NCBI GenBank assembly: GCA_934436245.1 | Contig: CAKSAM010000007.1 | Location: 1 to 64,000, forward strand | DNA from: an uncultured Acetatifactor sp. | GTDB taxonomy: Bacteria > Bacillota > Clostridia > Lachnospirales > Lachnospiraceae | Length of the DNA stretch: 64,000 bases | Direction: 5' to 3' | Shown: piece by piece, positions 16,293 to 26,176 of the stretch | Numbering within the stretch: position 1 is the first letter of the stretch | Layout of the letters: the number at the start of each line of letters is the position of its first letter | Translations under genes and position numbers: made by a program | Notes under the pieces: model-generated | The model's database searches: none | Told to the model about the DNA's origin: nothing | The model's input: only the letters and a program-made list of their open reading frames with translations

Positions 16293-19151
16293 ATGGAAGA
16301 AAAATGTAAGGGATTTAACAACAGAGTTACACAACAGGAGAAAACGGTTGATGTAGACAGACGCCTGGACGCTGCAAACAGAGAACTGCACCGGGAGCGG
16401 GAAAAGCTGATGGCTGTGATCCGGATGTCCGGAGATCTGATCTTCGAATACGATATTGTAAATGATAAGATGTACTACGCCGGCCCGGGAGAAGGGATTC
16501 TGTATTCCAGACAGATCACGGAAGGGTATACAGATCATCTGCTCAGAGAAGCAGGGAACCGGACGGAAACGGTGGAACAGCAGCTGGCGGAGGCACTGCG
16601 CAGTGGGAAACCGGATATCTATATCGAACTCTGCAAGACAGATGCAGAGGGAATCCCACGGTGGGTGAAAGTCATCGGACAGACCTTTTACGATGAAAAA
16701 GGAGCGCCGGAGCGGGTTCTGGGCAAGGTCTGTGACATTGATGCCCAGAAGAAAAAAGAGTGGGAACTGCGGGAAAAGTCTCAGAAGGATTCCCTGACCG
16801 GATTGCTGAACAATTCTACCATCAAACAACAGATCGGTGCCAGACTGCAGAAACTGAAATGCGGGCAGACAGGATATCTGGTCGTACAGGATGTGGACAG
16901 CTTTAAGAAGATCAACGACACCAACGGCCATCTGTTTGGGGATGCGGTATTGTGCTCTTTTGCAGATGAACTTAGTAATCTTTTCCCTGAGGCATTAAAA
17001 GGTCGGATCGGTGGGGACGAATTTGTCTTTTATGTGGAGGATATGGACAGAGAACAGCTGGAGGAGAAATTAAAACAGCTGAACCGCTGTATGTCCGACC
17101 GTTATGACGATGACAAGACAGGGATGCACATTTCCTGTAGTCTGGGTGTGGCGGTGACAGACGGCACAGTGACGGATTACAATCTGTTGTTCCAATGGGC
17201 AGATGCAGCCCTGTATCAGGTAAAGAGCAGGGGAAAGGGCGCGTATTACCTGCTGGATGTCAAAGAAGGTGTGGCATTGCCCGGCAAGAGTTATCTGGAC
17301 AGTGAGGAGAACAAGGAGGACGAGATTGCCCATAAAGAGGCACAGTTTGAGAGTGCGGAAGATCTGGTATTATTTTGTATGGATCTGTTGGAAAATGTGC
17401 CGAATCTGACCAGTGCACTAAAGGTGATCTGTGAGCGGACCTGCAGCTTTTTTGGAATTGATGACATGATCTGTATGGAAGTCAACGAGGCCGGACCAAC
17501 GATCCGTTATCAATGGAATCGTGAAGAAAAGAAAGATTTTGCCAAAAGAATCCTGAATCCCGGCGTGTTCGAGTGGGACAGGATCCGGAAAAAGGCCGAT
17601 GAATCCGGTGCCGTGATCTACCGGCAGTCAGAGACTCCGGATGTCTACAAGGAAGAGGCAGAGTCCGTGATGATTGTAATGTCCACGGCCTCCAAGGGAT
17701 TAAAGGCAAGCGTTATCTTTTCTAATCGTCACACAGACAGAAGCTGGCAGGAGGAGAAAAATGCACTGTGCAGAATCTCTCACCAGATTTTTAACAGACT
17801 GCGCATGCTGAAGAATGCGGAGAAGGATCAGCGTGAGTTGAACCGGAAACTGAATTATGATGCCCTGACCGGACTGCCGATATATAACAAGTTTGTGGAT
17901 AAGCTGGAGACTTATATGGCTGCCCACGGGAAAGCAGGATTGTTTTTTGTGTCCTCCGATTTTTCCAATTTCCAGTATGTGAACGAAATGTACGGTTATG
18001 AGGTAGGAGACCGGATCTTACATGATTTTGCCATAGCATTACAGGAAAAGTGCCAAAACGGCGTGCTATTCTGCCGTGTGACTTCTGATCATTTTGTGGG
18101 GGTATTAAAGGAAGAAACGGTGGAAGATGCCCGGGATGAATATCTGGAATTCACCAATGCTTTTGTACAGAAGACCAACAGCCGGTATGACCAGTGCAAT
18201 CTGGTCATTGCTACAGGAATGTATGAGATTCTGGAGAATGACTGGTCTGTGTCCTCCATGATGGACAATGCCAATGAGGCCAGAAAGCAGTGCAAGACCC
18301 AGAAAGTAGACAGTGCTGTGGAAATCTATACGGAGAAAATCCGTAGGGATCTGGAGAATACCAGAGAAATCGTATCTGGTATGGTCACTGCATATAATAA
18401 CAAGGAATTTCGGGCGTACCTGCAGCCGAAGGTTTCTCTGCACACTGGAAAAGTAGTGGGTGCCGAAGCGCTGGTCAGATGGATCCGGGCTGACGGTTCT
18501 ATGGTAATGCCTGGGAGATTTATTGATGTCTTTGAGAGAAACGGATTTGTGACCAAGGTGGATTTTGCTATTCTGGATCAGGTACTGGAATATTTGCAGG
18601 ATGCTTTGACACAGGGAGAAGAAGTGGTGCCGATCTCGGTGAACTTCTCCAGGAGGCATAATGAATACACAGACTTCGTACCGAATATCTTAAAACGCCT
18701 GAAAGACTACAAAGTACCCAGCAAACTTTTGGAAGTGGAAGTGACGGAATCTGTTTTCATGTCGGATCTGAATAAGCTGACCAACAATCTGGAGACTCTC
18801 CGGGATAAAGGAGTAGAGATCTCAGTAGATGATTTCGGCAGCGGTTATTCATCCTTAAATCTGTTGTCCAAGGTAGCGGTGGACACGGTAAAGCTGGACA
18901 AACAGTTTCTGGATGATACCATGAACAGCGAACGGGAAGAAACGGCATTGACAATTATCAAATATCTGACTAAAATGTTGAAGCATCTCGGTTTCAGGGT
19001 ATTGGCAGAGGGCGTGGAGACGAAGGAGCAGCTGGATATGCTGCGACTGGCAGATTGCGATATTGTACAGGGATATTTCTATGCGAAGCCCATGCCGATC
19101 GAGGATTTCCGAAAGTTTTTGCAGGAATTTAATGAAAGGGATAATGCGTAA
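16293..19151 (+). CDS. PAS-GGDEF-GAF-GGDEF-EAL cyclic-di-GMP protein
   Basis: A 952-residue cytoplasmic protein: PAS-like domain (about 40-150), GGDEF domain with intact GGDEF at 240-244, GAF-like domain (about 345-505), a second GGDEF domain in which the signature has decayed to VTSDHF, and a C-terminal EAL domain (about 690-945). The EAL domain retains EALVRW, SVNFSRR, LEVEVTES, DDFGSGYSS, VKLDK, AEGVET and QGYFYAKP, so phosphodiesterase activity is expected. The first GGDEF may make c-di-GMP; no RxxD inhibitory site is seen before it. ATG 16293 follows GAGGGG and lies 21 bp after the previous gene. Confidence 0.93.
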   Translation: MEEKCKGFNNRVTQQEKTVDVDRRLDAANRELHREREKLMAVIRMSGDLIFEYDIVNDKMYYAGPGEGILYSRQITEGYTDHLLREAGNRTETVEQQLAEALRSGKPDIYIELCKTDAEGIPRWVKVIGQTFYDEKGAPERVLGKVCDIDAQKKKEWELREKSQKDSLTGLLNNSTIKQQIGARLQKLKCGQTGYLVVQDVDSFKKINDTNGHLFGDAVLCSFADELSNLFPEALKGRIGGDEFVFYVEDMDREQLEEKLKQLNRCMSDRYDDDKTGMHISCSLGVAVTDGTVTDYNLLFQWADAALYQVKSRGKGAYYLLDVKEGVALPGKSYLDSEENKEDEIAHKEAQFESAEDLVLFCMDLLENVPNLTSALKVICERTCSFFGIDDMICMEVNEAGPTIRYQWNREEKKDFAKRILNPGVFEWDRIRKKADESGAVIYRQSETPDVYKEEAESVMIVMSTASKGLKASVIFSNRHTDRSWQEEKNALCRISHQIFNRLRMLKNAEKDQRELNRKLNYDALTGLPIYNKFVDKLETYMAAHGKAGLFFVSSDFSNFQYVNEMYGYEVGDRILHDFAIALQEKCQNGVLFCRVTSDHFVGVLKEETVEDARDEYLEFTNAFVQKTNSRYDQCNLVIATGMYEILENDWSVSSMMDNANEARKQCKTQKVDSAVEIYTEKIRRDLENTREIVSGMVTAYNNKEFRAYLQPKVSLHTGKVVGAEALVRWIRADGSMVMPGRFIDVFERNGFVTKVDFAILDQVLEYLQDALTQGEEVVPISVNFSRRHNEYTDFVPNILKRLKDYKVPSKLLEVEVTESVFMSDLNKLTNNLETLRDKGVEISVDDFGSGYSSLNLLSKVAVDTVKLDKQFLDDTMNSEREETALTIIKYLTKMLKHLGFRVLAEGVETKEQLDMLRLADCDIVQGYFYAKPMPIEDFRKFLQEFNERDNA

Positions 19152-19154
19152 TTC

Positions 19155-21533
19155 ATGAGTATTTATGATACCTTAAATAAAGAACAAAAAGAGGCGGTGC
19201 TTCATACGGAGGGACCGCTCCTTCTGTTGGCGGGGGCAGGAAGCGGTAAGACCCGTGTCCTGACCCACAGAGTAGCTTATCTGATCGATGAGATGGGAGT
19301 AAATCCCTGGAACATTCTGGCCATCACTTTTACGAACAAGGCGGCACAGGAGATGCGGGAACGTGTGGACAAGATCGCTGGCTTTGGCGCTGATCAGGTG
19401 TGGGTAGCAACCTTCCATGCCACCTGTATGCGGATCTTAAGAAGACATATTGATCGTCTGGGATATGATACGAATTTTACTATCTATGACACGGATGATC
19501 AGAAGACTGTGATCAAACAGGTATGCAAGAGATTGAATATTGATACTAAGATATACAAGGAGCGTACCTTGCTTTCAGAGATTTCCTCTGCAAAGGATGA
19601 GCTGGTGGATGTGCGTGAATTTGAAGTGAAATCGGTGGGAGACTACAGAAAAACTGTGACAGCCAGAGTCTACAGAGAATATCAGGAGACACTGAAGAAG
19701 AGCAATGCGCTGGATTTTGATGATATTATAGTGAAGACCGTGGAATTGCTCAGAAGCTGTCCGGAAGTGCTGCATAACTATCAGGAACGCTTCAAATACA
19801 TCATGGTGGATGAGTATCAGGATACGAATACCGCACAATTCGAGCTGATCCGGCTGTTGGCAGATGGTTACCGCAATCTGTGTGTGGTCGGCGATGATGA
19901 CCAGTCTATCTATAAATTCCGGGGAGCCAATATCCGCAACATTCTGGATTATGAAAAAGTATACCCGGATGCAAAAGTGATCAAACTGGAGCAGAATTAT
20001 CGTTCTACCCAGAATATTCTGGATGCGGCAAACACAGTGATCCGCAACAACAGGGGGCGTAAGGAAAAGGCTCTGTGGACCGAAAAAGGTGCCGGCAGCA
20101 GAATTCATTTCAGACAATTTGACAACGCCTACGAAGAGGCGGAATACATTGCCGATGACATAGAAAATAAGATAAAGAAAGACGGGATTTCCTACGCTGA
20201 CTGTGCGGTACTGTACCGGACCAATGCCCAGTCAAGACTTTTGGAGGAACGTATGGTAGTGGAAGGAATTCCCTATCATGTGGTAGGTGGGGTAAACTTC
20301 TACGCCAGACAGGAGATCCGTGATATTCTGGCATATTTAAAGACGATTGACAATGGAAGGGATGAAGTGGCTCTGCGCAGAATCATCAATGTGCCGAAGC
20401 GTAGTATCGGCACAGCTTCCCTGGAAAAAGCAGCTGATTATGCGCAAATGAAAGATATCACATTATTTGAGGCTCTGTGTGAAGCGGACCAGATTCAGGG
20501 CTTGGGAAGAGCAGAGAACAAGATCAAAGGGTTTGTGAACCTGATCCGGGTGCTGCGGAGCGGTCTGTCCTCCTATACGCTGCCAGATCTGATCAAAGCG
20601 CTTCTGGAGAACATTGAATATGCAGAGTATCTGAAGAACCAGGATGAGGAATCAGCCGAGGATCGTCTGGGAAACGTAGATGAATTGATCACAAAAGCGG
20701 CAGCTTATGAAGAGACTCACGATGAACCGAATCTGTCGGAGTTCCTGGAAGAGATCATGCTGGTGGCAGATATCGATAATGTGGAGGATGGAGACAACAG
20801 AGTGCTGCTAATGACTTTGCACAGCGCCAAGGGACTGGAGTTCCCGGTGGTCTATCTGGCAGGAATGGAAGACGGCCTGTTTCCAAGCTATATGACAATT
20901 GTCTCTGACGATCCCATGGAAATAGAAGAAGAGAGAAGACTGGCCTATGTGGGAATCACAAGAGCCAAGGAAGACTTGACATTGACCTGCGCCAGAAGCA
21001 GGATGATCCGGGGAGAGACACAGTATAATCCGGTAAGCCGTTTTGCCAGAGAGATTCCGAAAGAACTGATGGATAACACATTGCCGCCCAGCAGAAGATA
21101 TCAGGATGATGACCTGGATGATTTTCAGGCAAGGAGAGCCAATGAGGCAGCACTTCGTGCTATGGGGCTAGAGGCAATCGCTTCGCCAGGATCTGGTTCC
21201 GGCAGTGGTTTCGGAGGCTTAGGCAATACCGGATTTGATCCCAGACCCAAGGCAACGCTGAAACCCAGAGTTACGGCGAAGGCGGATAAACCTTATATTT
21301 CCAAGGGAATCAGTGGCCTGAATCAGCTGGCGGGACTGCAAAAAGGTACAGCATTTCAGGCACCGGATGCATTGGACTATTGCGTCGGTGACAGGGTGCG
21401 CCACATCAAATACGGAGAAGGTACGGTACTTAATATTGTGAGAGAACCCAGGGATTATAAAGTCACTGTGGAATTCGATCAGGCTGGACAGAAGATCATG
21501 TACGCATCCTTTGCAAAATTAAAACTTGTATAA
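19155..21533 (+). CDS. pcrA: ATP-dependent DNA helicase PcrA
   Basis: A 792-residue superfamily 1A helicase for repair and rolling-circle replication. Motifs appear in order: LAGAGSGKTRVL (I), ITFTNKAAQEM (Ia), VDEYQDTN (II), GDDDQSIYKFRGA (III), EQNYRST (IV), LMTLHSAKGLEFPVVYL (V) and RRLAYVGITRA (VI). The variable linker after residue 650 is Gly/Ser-rich and is followed by the C-terminal Tudor-like RNA polymerase-binding segment (GDRVRHIKYGEGTVLNI). The length is slightly above the family norm. The start ATG 19155 is 4 bp after the previous stop, implying coupling; the ribosome site is weak. Confidence 0.97.
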   Translation: MSIYDTLNKEQKEAVLHTEGPLLLLAGAGSGKTRVLTHRVAYLIDEMGVNPWNILAITFTNKAAQEMRERVDKIAGFGADQVWVATFHATCMRILRRHIDRLGYDTNFTIYDTDDQKTVIKQVCKRLNIDTKIYKERTLLSEISSAKDELVDVREFEVKSVGDYRKTVTARVYREYQETLKKSNALDFDDIIVKTVELLRSCPEVLHNYQERFKYIMVDEYQDTNTAQFELIRLLADGYRNLCVVGDDDQSIYKFRGANIRNILDYEKVYPDAKVIKLEQNYRSTQNILDAANTVIRNNRGRKEKALWTEKGAGSRIHFRQFDNAYEEAEYIADDIENKIKKDGISYADCAVLYRTNAQSRLLEERMVVEGIPYHVVGGVNFYARQEIRDILAYLKTIDNGRDEVALRRIINVPKRSIGTASLEKAADYAQMKDITLFEALCEADQIQGLGRAENKIKGFVNLIRVLRSGLSSYTLPDLIKALLENIEYAEYLKNQDEESAEDRLGNVDELITKAAAYEETHDEPNLSEFLEEIMLVADIDNVEDGDNRVLLMTLHSAKGLEFPVVYLAGMEDGLFPSYMTIVSDDPMEIEEERRLAYVGITRAKEDLTLTCARSRMIRGETQYNPVSRFAREIPKELMDNTLPPSRRYQDDDLDDFQARRANEAALRAMGLEAIASPGSGSGSGFGGLGNTGFDPRPKATLKPRVTAKADKPYISKGISGLNQLAGLQKGTAFQAPDALDYCVGDRVRHIKYGEGTVLNIVREPRDYKVTVEFDQAGQKIMYASFAKLKLV

Positions 21534-21571
21534 GATATTCTGTGAAGTCTATAGTATTTTTTCTGAAAACA

Positions 21572-21580
21572 TGGTATGAT
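21572..21580 (+). promoter_or_regulatory. Extended -10 promoter upstream of the acidic-tail membrane protein
   Basis: TGGTATGAT gives a TG-N-TATGAT extended -10 element with no good -35. It could drive the small membrane protein and rlmD. Confidence 0.4.
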
Positions 21581-21650
21581 ATAAGGGAATGAAAATAATT
21601 GCTTTGCATCCGTGAAGATAAGATGGATGCCGGAAAGGCAGGTAAATGAT

Positions 21651-21950
21651 ATGAACAAATTAGAGAATCTGGTAGACCTTGACAAACTGAACGAGCTGAA
21701 AGTCAGCGAACTGAAGAAGCTGAATAAACTTCTGGGCAAGGAAGTGGAAGAGAAGAAGGAGCGCAATGTTCTGATATGGGTACTGGCCATTGTCGGTGCG
21801 GTAGCTGCTGTGGCAGCAGTTGCTTATGCAGTATATCGTTTCTTCTTTGCACAGGATTATCTCGATGATTTCGAAGATGACTTCGAAGATGAAGAGGATG
21901 AGGCAGAAGAAGATGACGATGACTTCTTCGAGGATGAAGGAGAGAACTAA
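21651..21950 (+). CDS. Small membrane protein with acidic C-terminal tail
   Basis: A 99-residue protein: a helical Leu/Lys/Glu N-terminus (about residues 1-42), one membrane segment (VLIWVLAIVGAVAAVAAVAY, about 43-65), and a tail made almost wholly of Asp, Glu and Phe (DDFEDDFEDEEDEAEEDDDD). The family is not recognised. The long acidic tail would face one side of the membrane and could bind cations or basic proteins; this is speculation from charge only. ATG 21651 follows GGCAGGTAAATGAT. It is 3 bp upstream of rlmD and is probably co-transcribed with it. Confidence 0.75.
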   Translation: MNKLENLVDLDKLNELKVSELKKLNKLLGKEVEEKKERNVLIWVLAIVGAVAAVAAVAYAVYRFFFAQDYLDDFEDDFEDEEDEAEEDDDDFFEDEGEN

Positions 21951-21953
21951 GGA

Positions 21954-23387
21954 ATGAAAAAAGGACAGGTATATGAAGGATCTGTTGTAAGGGTCGATTT
22001 TCCCAACAAAGGGATTGTCTGTGTGGGAGATGAAACTGCTATCGTCAAGAACAGCCTGCCCGGACAAAAAGTGAAGTTCTCAGTAAATAAGGTACGCAAA
22101 GGGAAGGCGGAAGGAAGGCTTTTAGAGGTGACGGAGAAGTCACCTTTAGAAACCGGCCGGCCGTGTTCCCTTTTTGGGTTGTGTGGTGGATGCACTTATC
22201 TGTCTTTGCCTTATGAGGAGCAGCTGAAGGTCAAAGAGGAGCAGGTAAAGCGGCTGCTGGACAGTGTGCTGGACAGACAGACGGAAGAATGGACTTTTGA
22301 AGGCATCAAGGGCAGCCCTAAGGCTTATGAATACCGTAATAAGATGGAATTTTCCTTCGGAGACGAGTACAAGGACGGACCGCTGGCACTGGGCATGCAT
22401 AAGAGAGGCAGCTTTTATGATATTGTCACAGTATCCGACTGTGAGATCGTGGATGCGGATTACCGCCTGATCCTGCAGACGGTGAGAGATTATTTTGCAC
22501 AGGCGAAAGTGAGCTTTTTTCACAGACTGAGCCATGAAGGGTTCTTGCGTCATTTGCTAGTACGTAAGGCGTCCCACACCGGAGAGATCCTGGTGGCACT
22601 GGTGACAACATCCCAGGATCCATGGCAGGGAGCAGAGACGGCGGTGGAAGGATGCTTGGATGCGGATGCACTGATCACAGGATTTAAGAATCTGCTGCTT
22701 TCCCTGGAACAGGGAGGGAAACTGGCTGGTAAATTCGCAGGAATCTTACATATCACCAATGATTCCATTGCAGATGTGGTGCAGAGTGATCATACGGAGC
22801 TGTTATATGGACAGGAGTATTTTTATGAGGAATTGCTGGGGTTGAAATTCAAGATCTCCACATTCTCCTTTTTCCAGACCAATTCTTACAGTGCAGAAGT
22901 ACTGTACCAGACGGCGAGAGATTATGTGGGAGATTTAGGCGGCAGCGACAAGACCGTATTTGATCTATACAGCGGCACCGGCACCATAGCGCAGCTCATG
23001 GCACCGGCCGCAGGGAAAGTCATCGGTGTGGAGATCGTGGAAGAAGCCGTGGAGGCAGCGAAGAAAAATGCCGCAGCCAATGGACTTCATAACTGTGAAT
23101 TCATCGCCGGGGATGTGTTAAAGGTATTGGACGAAGTGGAAGAGAAGCCGGACATGATCATCTTAGATCCCCCCAGAGATGGCATCCATCCCAAGGCTTT
23201 GCCGAAAATTATAAAATACGCAGTGGATCATATTGTCTACATCTCCTGCAAACCTACCAGCCTTGTGAGAGATCTGGAAGTATTTCTGGAGAATGGCTAC
23301 TGCGTGGACAAGGCCGTGGCCGTGGACCAGTTCCCCTGGACCGCAAATGTCGAGACGGTGTGCCTGCTGCGAAAATATGGGGAATAA
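21954..23387 (+). CDS. rlmD: 23S rRNA (uracil-C5)-methyltransferase, RlmD/RumA type
   Basis: A 477-residue SAM-dependent methyltransferase of the RlmD/RlmCD family, modifying uracils in 23S rRNA. It has an N-terminal TRAM domain (about residues 1-60), iron-sulfur cysteines in CSLFGLCGGC (about 67-76), the SAM loop DLYSGTGTIAQLM, NPPR-type motif LDPPRDGIHP and the catalytic cysteine in YISCKPTSLVRD. That last motif usually reads SCNP, so Lys replaces Asn. ATG 21954 follows GGAGAGAACTAAGGA and is 3 bp after the small membrane protein. It ends the conserved backbone block before the accessory island. Confidence 0.95.
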   Translation: MKKGQVYEGSVVRVDFPNKGIVCVGDETAIVKNSLPGQKVKFSVNKVRKGKAEGRLLEVTEKSPLETGRPCSLFGLCGGCTYLSLPYEEQLKVKEEQVKRLLDSVLDRQTEEWTFEGIKGSPKAYEYRNKMEFSFGDEYKDGPLALGMHKRGSFYDIVTVSDCEIVDADYRLILQTVRDYFAQAKVSFFHRLSHEGFLRHLLVRKASHTGEILVALVTTSQDPWQGAETAVEGCLDADALITGFKNLLLSLEQGGKLAGKFAGILHITNDSIADVVQSDHTELLYGQEYFYEELLGLKFKISTFSFFQTNSYSAEVLYQTARDYVGDLGGSDKTVFDLYSGTGTIAQLMAPAAGKVIGVEIVEEAVEAAKKNAAANGLHNCEFIAGDVLKVLDEVEEKPDMIILDPPRDGIHPKALPKIIKYAVDHIVYISCKPTSLVRDLEVFLENGYCVDKAVAVDQFPWTANVETVCLLRKYGE

Positions 23388-23428
23388 AGGAAATACACGG
23401 AATAAACCACAAGATACTGTGGATTGAG

Positions 23429-23472
23429 GGCAAAAATTGGAGTGGAAAATGACCGGTTTTTGCCTGTTTTTT
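23429..23472 (+). terminator. Terminator after rlmD
   Basis: GGCAAAAA (23429-23436) pairs with TTTTTGCC (23457-23464), followed by TG and seven T. It marks the left edge of the AT-rich island. Confidence 0.8.
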
Positions 23473-23512
23473 TACTCGTTTTATTAAAATATAAATTAGG
23501 GAGGAAATGGAA

Positions 23513-24958
23513 ATGTTAGCAGATGAGATTAAGGCTGGGGAATCAACCAATATCGAGTTTAAAAGGGAAGTTCCTAAGAAAAGTGAAAAATATATAAAAA
23601 GTGTTATCGCATTTGCTAATACCGCAGGAGGAAAGATTGTTATTGGTGTGGATGATGAAACACATGAAATAGTAGGTGTAGACAAGAACGAAGTTTTTAA
23701 AATTATGGATGGTATTACTAACACTATATCTGATATGTGCTATCCGCAGATTTTCCCCGATATCGAGGTAGACACTATTGACGGAAAGTGCGTAATTGTT
23801 GTTGAAATATACCCAGGGGCTAGCAGACCGTATTACATCAAATCGTTTGGAAAAGAAGCCGGTACCTATATTAGAGTTTCAGGAACGTCAAGACCTGCTG
23901 ATGAGGCAATATTAAAAGATTTGGAATTGCAGGGAACCAACCTTTCTTTTGATGAAATGGTTTGTGTAGGACAGAAGTACGATGAGAAGGCTGCAGAATC
24001 ATTATGTATGGCTATCAAAAATCGTATGATAGAAGCAGCACGGACAAATAGCGAGAAAGAGAATGTAAAAGATGTTACTGTGCAAAATTTGGTTAATTGG
24101 GGTGTCTTAAAAAATGTGGAAGGAACATTGATACCGACAAATGCCTTTGTTTTATTGACGAATAACACATTTCCGTTCGCTAAAATCCAGTGTGCTTTAT
24201 TCAAAGGAACGGAGAGAGTTGTTTTTATTGATAAAAGAGATTTTGAGGGACCACTTTATGAGCAGATTGAAGAGGCTTATGAATTTGTACTGAAGCATAT
24301 CAATCTAGGAGCAGAAATAAGAGGTCTTGTCAGAACAGATGCATACGAATTACCAACAGAAGCAATTAGAGAGGCTATTGTAAATGCCACAACACACAGA
24401 AATTTCTTGGACAGAGCTTGTGTGCAGGTAGCGGTATATGATGATAGAGTAGAAGTGACTTCCCCGGGAATGCTTTATGGAGGCTTGACAATAGAGCAAA
24501 TTAAGGAAGGTGGTTCCAAAATTCGCAATAGATGTATTGCAGAAGTATTTAGCAGGATGAAAATTATCGAAAGCTGGGGAACTGGCATTAAGAGAATGTT
24601 CAGCTCATGCAAAGAATACGGTATCAGGGAGCCGGAATTAGTAGAGATTGGTGATAGTTTTAGAGTGAACTTATATAGACCATCTTATAAGGTTATTGAT
24701 CAAAGTGTACCAAAAAGTGAACCAGAAAGTATACCAGAAATTACACCAAAAAGTGTACTAGAAAAACTTAATAAGACCCAACGGAAAATTATAGATATTA
24801 TTTTGGAAAATCCGAAGGTAACACAGTCAGAAATTGCAGAGCAATTAAATATTTCGATAAGTGCAGTTAAGAAGAGCATGAAGGAAATTGCTAACGCGGG
24901 AATATTAGTGAGAATTGGTGCTAATAAGGGTGGTTATTGGGAAGTAAAGGATAGCTAA
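23513..24958 (+). CDS. AlbA_2 (Schlafen-like) ATP-binding regulator
   Basis: A 481-residue protein. The N-terminal AlbA_2 domain (about residues 1-120) shows NIEFKRE and AFANTAGGKIVIGVDDE. A central HATPase_c_4/RecG-C-like region follows (PTEAIREAIVNATTHRNF and YDDRVEVTSPGMLYGGL, about 280-370, then IESWGTGIKRM). A short Pro/Ser/Glu-rich linker leads to a C-terminal winged helix (TQSEIAEQLNISISAVKKSMKE). Proteins with this layout are usually annotated as transcriptional regulators; some AlbA_2 proteins serve phage defence, which is not shown here. ATG 23513 is chosen over 23507 because GGGAGG is then 8 nt away. Confidence 0.88.
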   Translation: MLADEIKAGESTNIEFKREVPKKSEKYIKSVIAFANTAGGKIVIGVDDETHEIVGVDKNEVFKIMDGITNTISDMCYPQIFPDIEVDTIDGKCVIVVEIYPGASRPYYIKSFGKEAGTYIRVSGTSRPADEAILKDLELQGTNLSFDEMVCVGQKYDEKAAESLCMAIKNRMIEAARTNSEKENVKDVTVQNLVNWGVLKNVEGTLIPTNAFVLLTNNTFPFAKIQCALFKGTERVVFIDKRDFEGPLYEQIEEAYEFVLKHINLGAEIRGLVRTDAYELPTEAIREAIVNATTHRNFLDRACVQVAVYDDRVEVTSPGMLYGGLTIEQIKEGGSKIRNRCIAEVFSRMKIIESWGTGIKRMFSSCKEYGIREPELVEIGDSFRVNLYRPSYKVIDQSVPKSEPESIPEITPKSVLEKLNKTQRKIIDIILENPKVTQSEIAEQLNISISAVKKSMKEIANAGILVRIGANKGGYWEVKDS

Positions 24959-25108
24959 GAGGACATTTGACTACAAAAACATTATGCATGTGGGAAAATT
25001 AAGCACTACCGGTAGAGTTATAATTGAAATAGGTGGTATACAACAACGTAGAAATGCTGAAAGCATATGCGTTGGATTATTTTGAATTGATATTAAGGAG
25101 TGCTAAAA

Positions 25109-25903
25109 ATGTTAAAGGGTGTATTTATTTGTAAAAAATGTGGTAACATACAGGAATTTGATATCGGAAAGGAATGCGAAGTATGTCATGAAATAATGAA
25201 TTGGGAAAATAGCTTTCCACCTTTAAATGCATTGGATTTTGTACATTCAGCGAACGAATTATTTGAACAATCTAAAAGATGTGATAAAGAAAATTTAAAT
25301 TTACAATATCAGTTTTTAATAAAAGATAGATGGTGCGACATTGATAAAACCTTATTGGATAAGTACAATAACATGTATGAGAAAATGCTTGAAAACTATC
25401 CTGATAATGATGATGCAACTTGGATAGAAATAGATGATAAATTTGAGGATGAACTTTGTCATATTATGTATAGTGAACAAGCAACGGCAATTTTTTCAGC
25501 AATAAAAGTATTTAATAAAAATCCTTTTAGAAAACCATACGTTATTATGGTCGCATCGCTAATTGAACAATTGTTTAATGATTATTTTGAAACAGTGGTT
25601 AGTAGAAAACTGACGGGAAAGGGACAAAAAATATTTTTAAATAAGTATGAAACTGCTGGAATACAGTCTGCAATAGATATTATTGATTCTTTTTTAGATG
25701 AGAGGTTACATCATAAAATGAATCGATATTCAGAAAATTTTTATGATAAATGGTCTGAATTAAGAAGGGTAAGAAACAGCATAATTCATAGTAATAATAG
25801 GTATATAACAAAAATCAAGATCACGAAAATAAATAAACTGATAGTTGACAGCTTAAAAGTTTTTTCTGAATTGAAAGGTGAAATATACAAGATGGAAAAT
25901 TAA
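25109..25903 (+). CDS. Zinc-finger protein with candidate HEPN domain
   Basis: A 264-residue protein, AT-rich and unlike its backbone neighbours in codon use. The N-terminus has two CxxC knuckles (CKKCGN at 8-13, CEVCHE at 23-28) that could bind zinc. The C-terminal half is all-helical and ends with RRVRNSIIHSNNRY; Arg222 to His227 fits the RX4-6H motif of HEPN ribonucleases. A preceding acidic/helical segment (VASLIEQLFNDYF) is compatible with the HEPN bundle. No known family is claimed. If HEPN, it may cleave RNA during stress or infection. ATG 25109 has AAGGAG 8 nt upstream. Confidence 0.55.
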   Translation: MLKGVFICKKCGNIQEFDIGKECEVCHEIMNWENSFPPLNALDFVHSANELFEQSKRCDKENLNLQYQFLIKDRWCDIDKTLLDKYNNMYEKMLENYPDNDDATWIEIDDKFEDELCHIMYSEQATAIFSAIKVFNKNPFRKPYVIMVASLIEQLFNDYFETVVSRKLTGKGQKIFLNKYETAGIQSAIDIIDSFLDERLHHKMNRYSENFYDKWSELRRVRNSIIHSNNRYITKIKITKINKLIVDSLKVFSELKGEIYKMEN

Positions 25904-25998
25904 ATTTCCAGACAGCTGAAAAATACATAGGAAAGAATAAAAGATGAGTGATTATGATGATGCAGATAAAAGAATGAACTGTTGAATAGGTAGAACGA

Positions 25999-26172
25999 AT
26001 GTCGGATAACAGCATGCTTTATGTGATTAAAGACATTGAAGGAATGTCATCTAACAGAGAAAATGATAGAAAACAGGCAATGAAAGGACTACAAAATATA
26101 CTAAAGTTTAGCGAAAAACTGCCAGAGAATTTTGATGCAGATAGAGAACGGGAGAAAGCAGGGAGGAGGTAA
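25999..26172 (+). CDS. Small orphan protein, possible antitoxin remnant
   Basis: A 57-residue reading frame starting ATG 25999 and ending 4 bp before the next start. It is rich in Lys, Arg, Glu and Asn, with a helical middle (DRKQAMKGLQNILKFSEKLP). The N-terminus shows no DNA-binding fold. No family is recognised. The last codons (AGG AGG TAA) form part of the ribosome site of the following ParD-like gene, suggesting coupling. It may be a fragment of an older gene. Confidence 0.4.
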   Translation: MSDNSMLYVIKDIEGMSSNRENDRKQAMKGLQNILKFSEKLPENFDADREREKAGRR

Positions 26173-26176
26173 TTGT

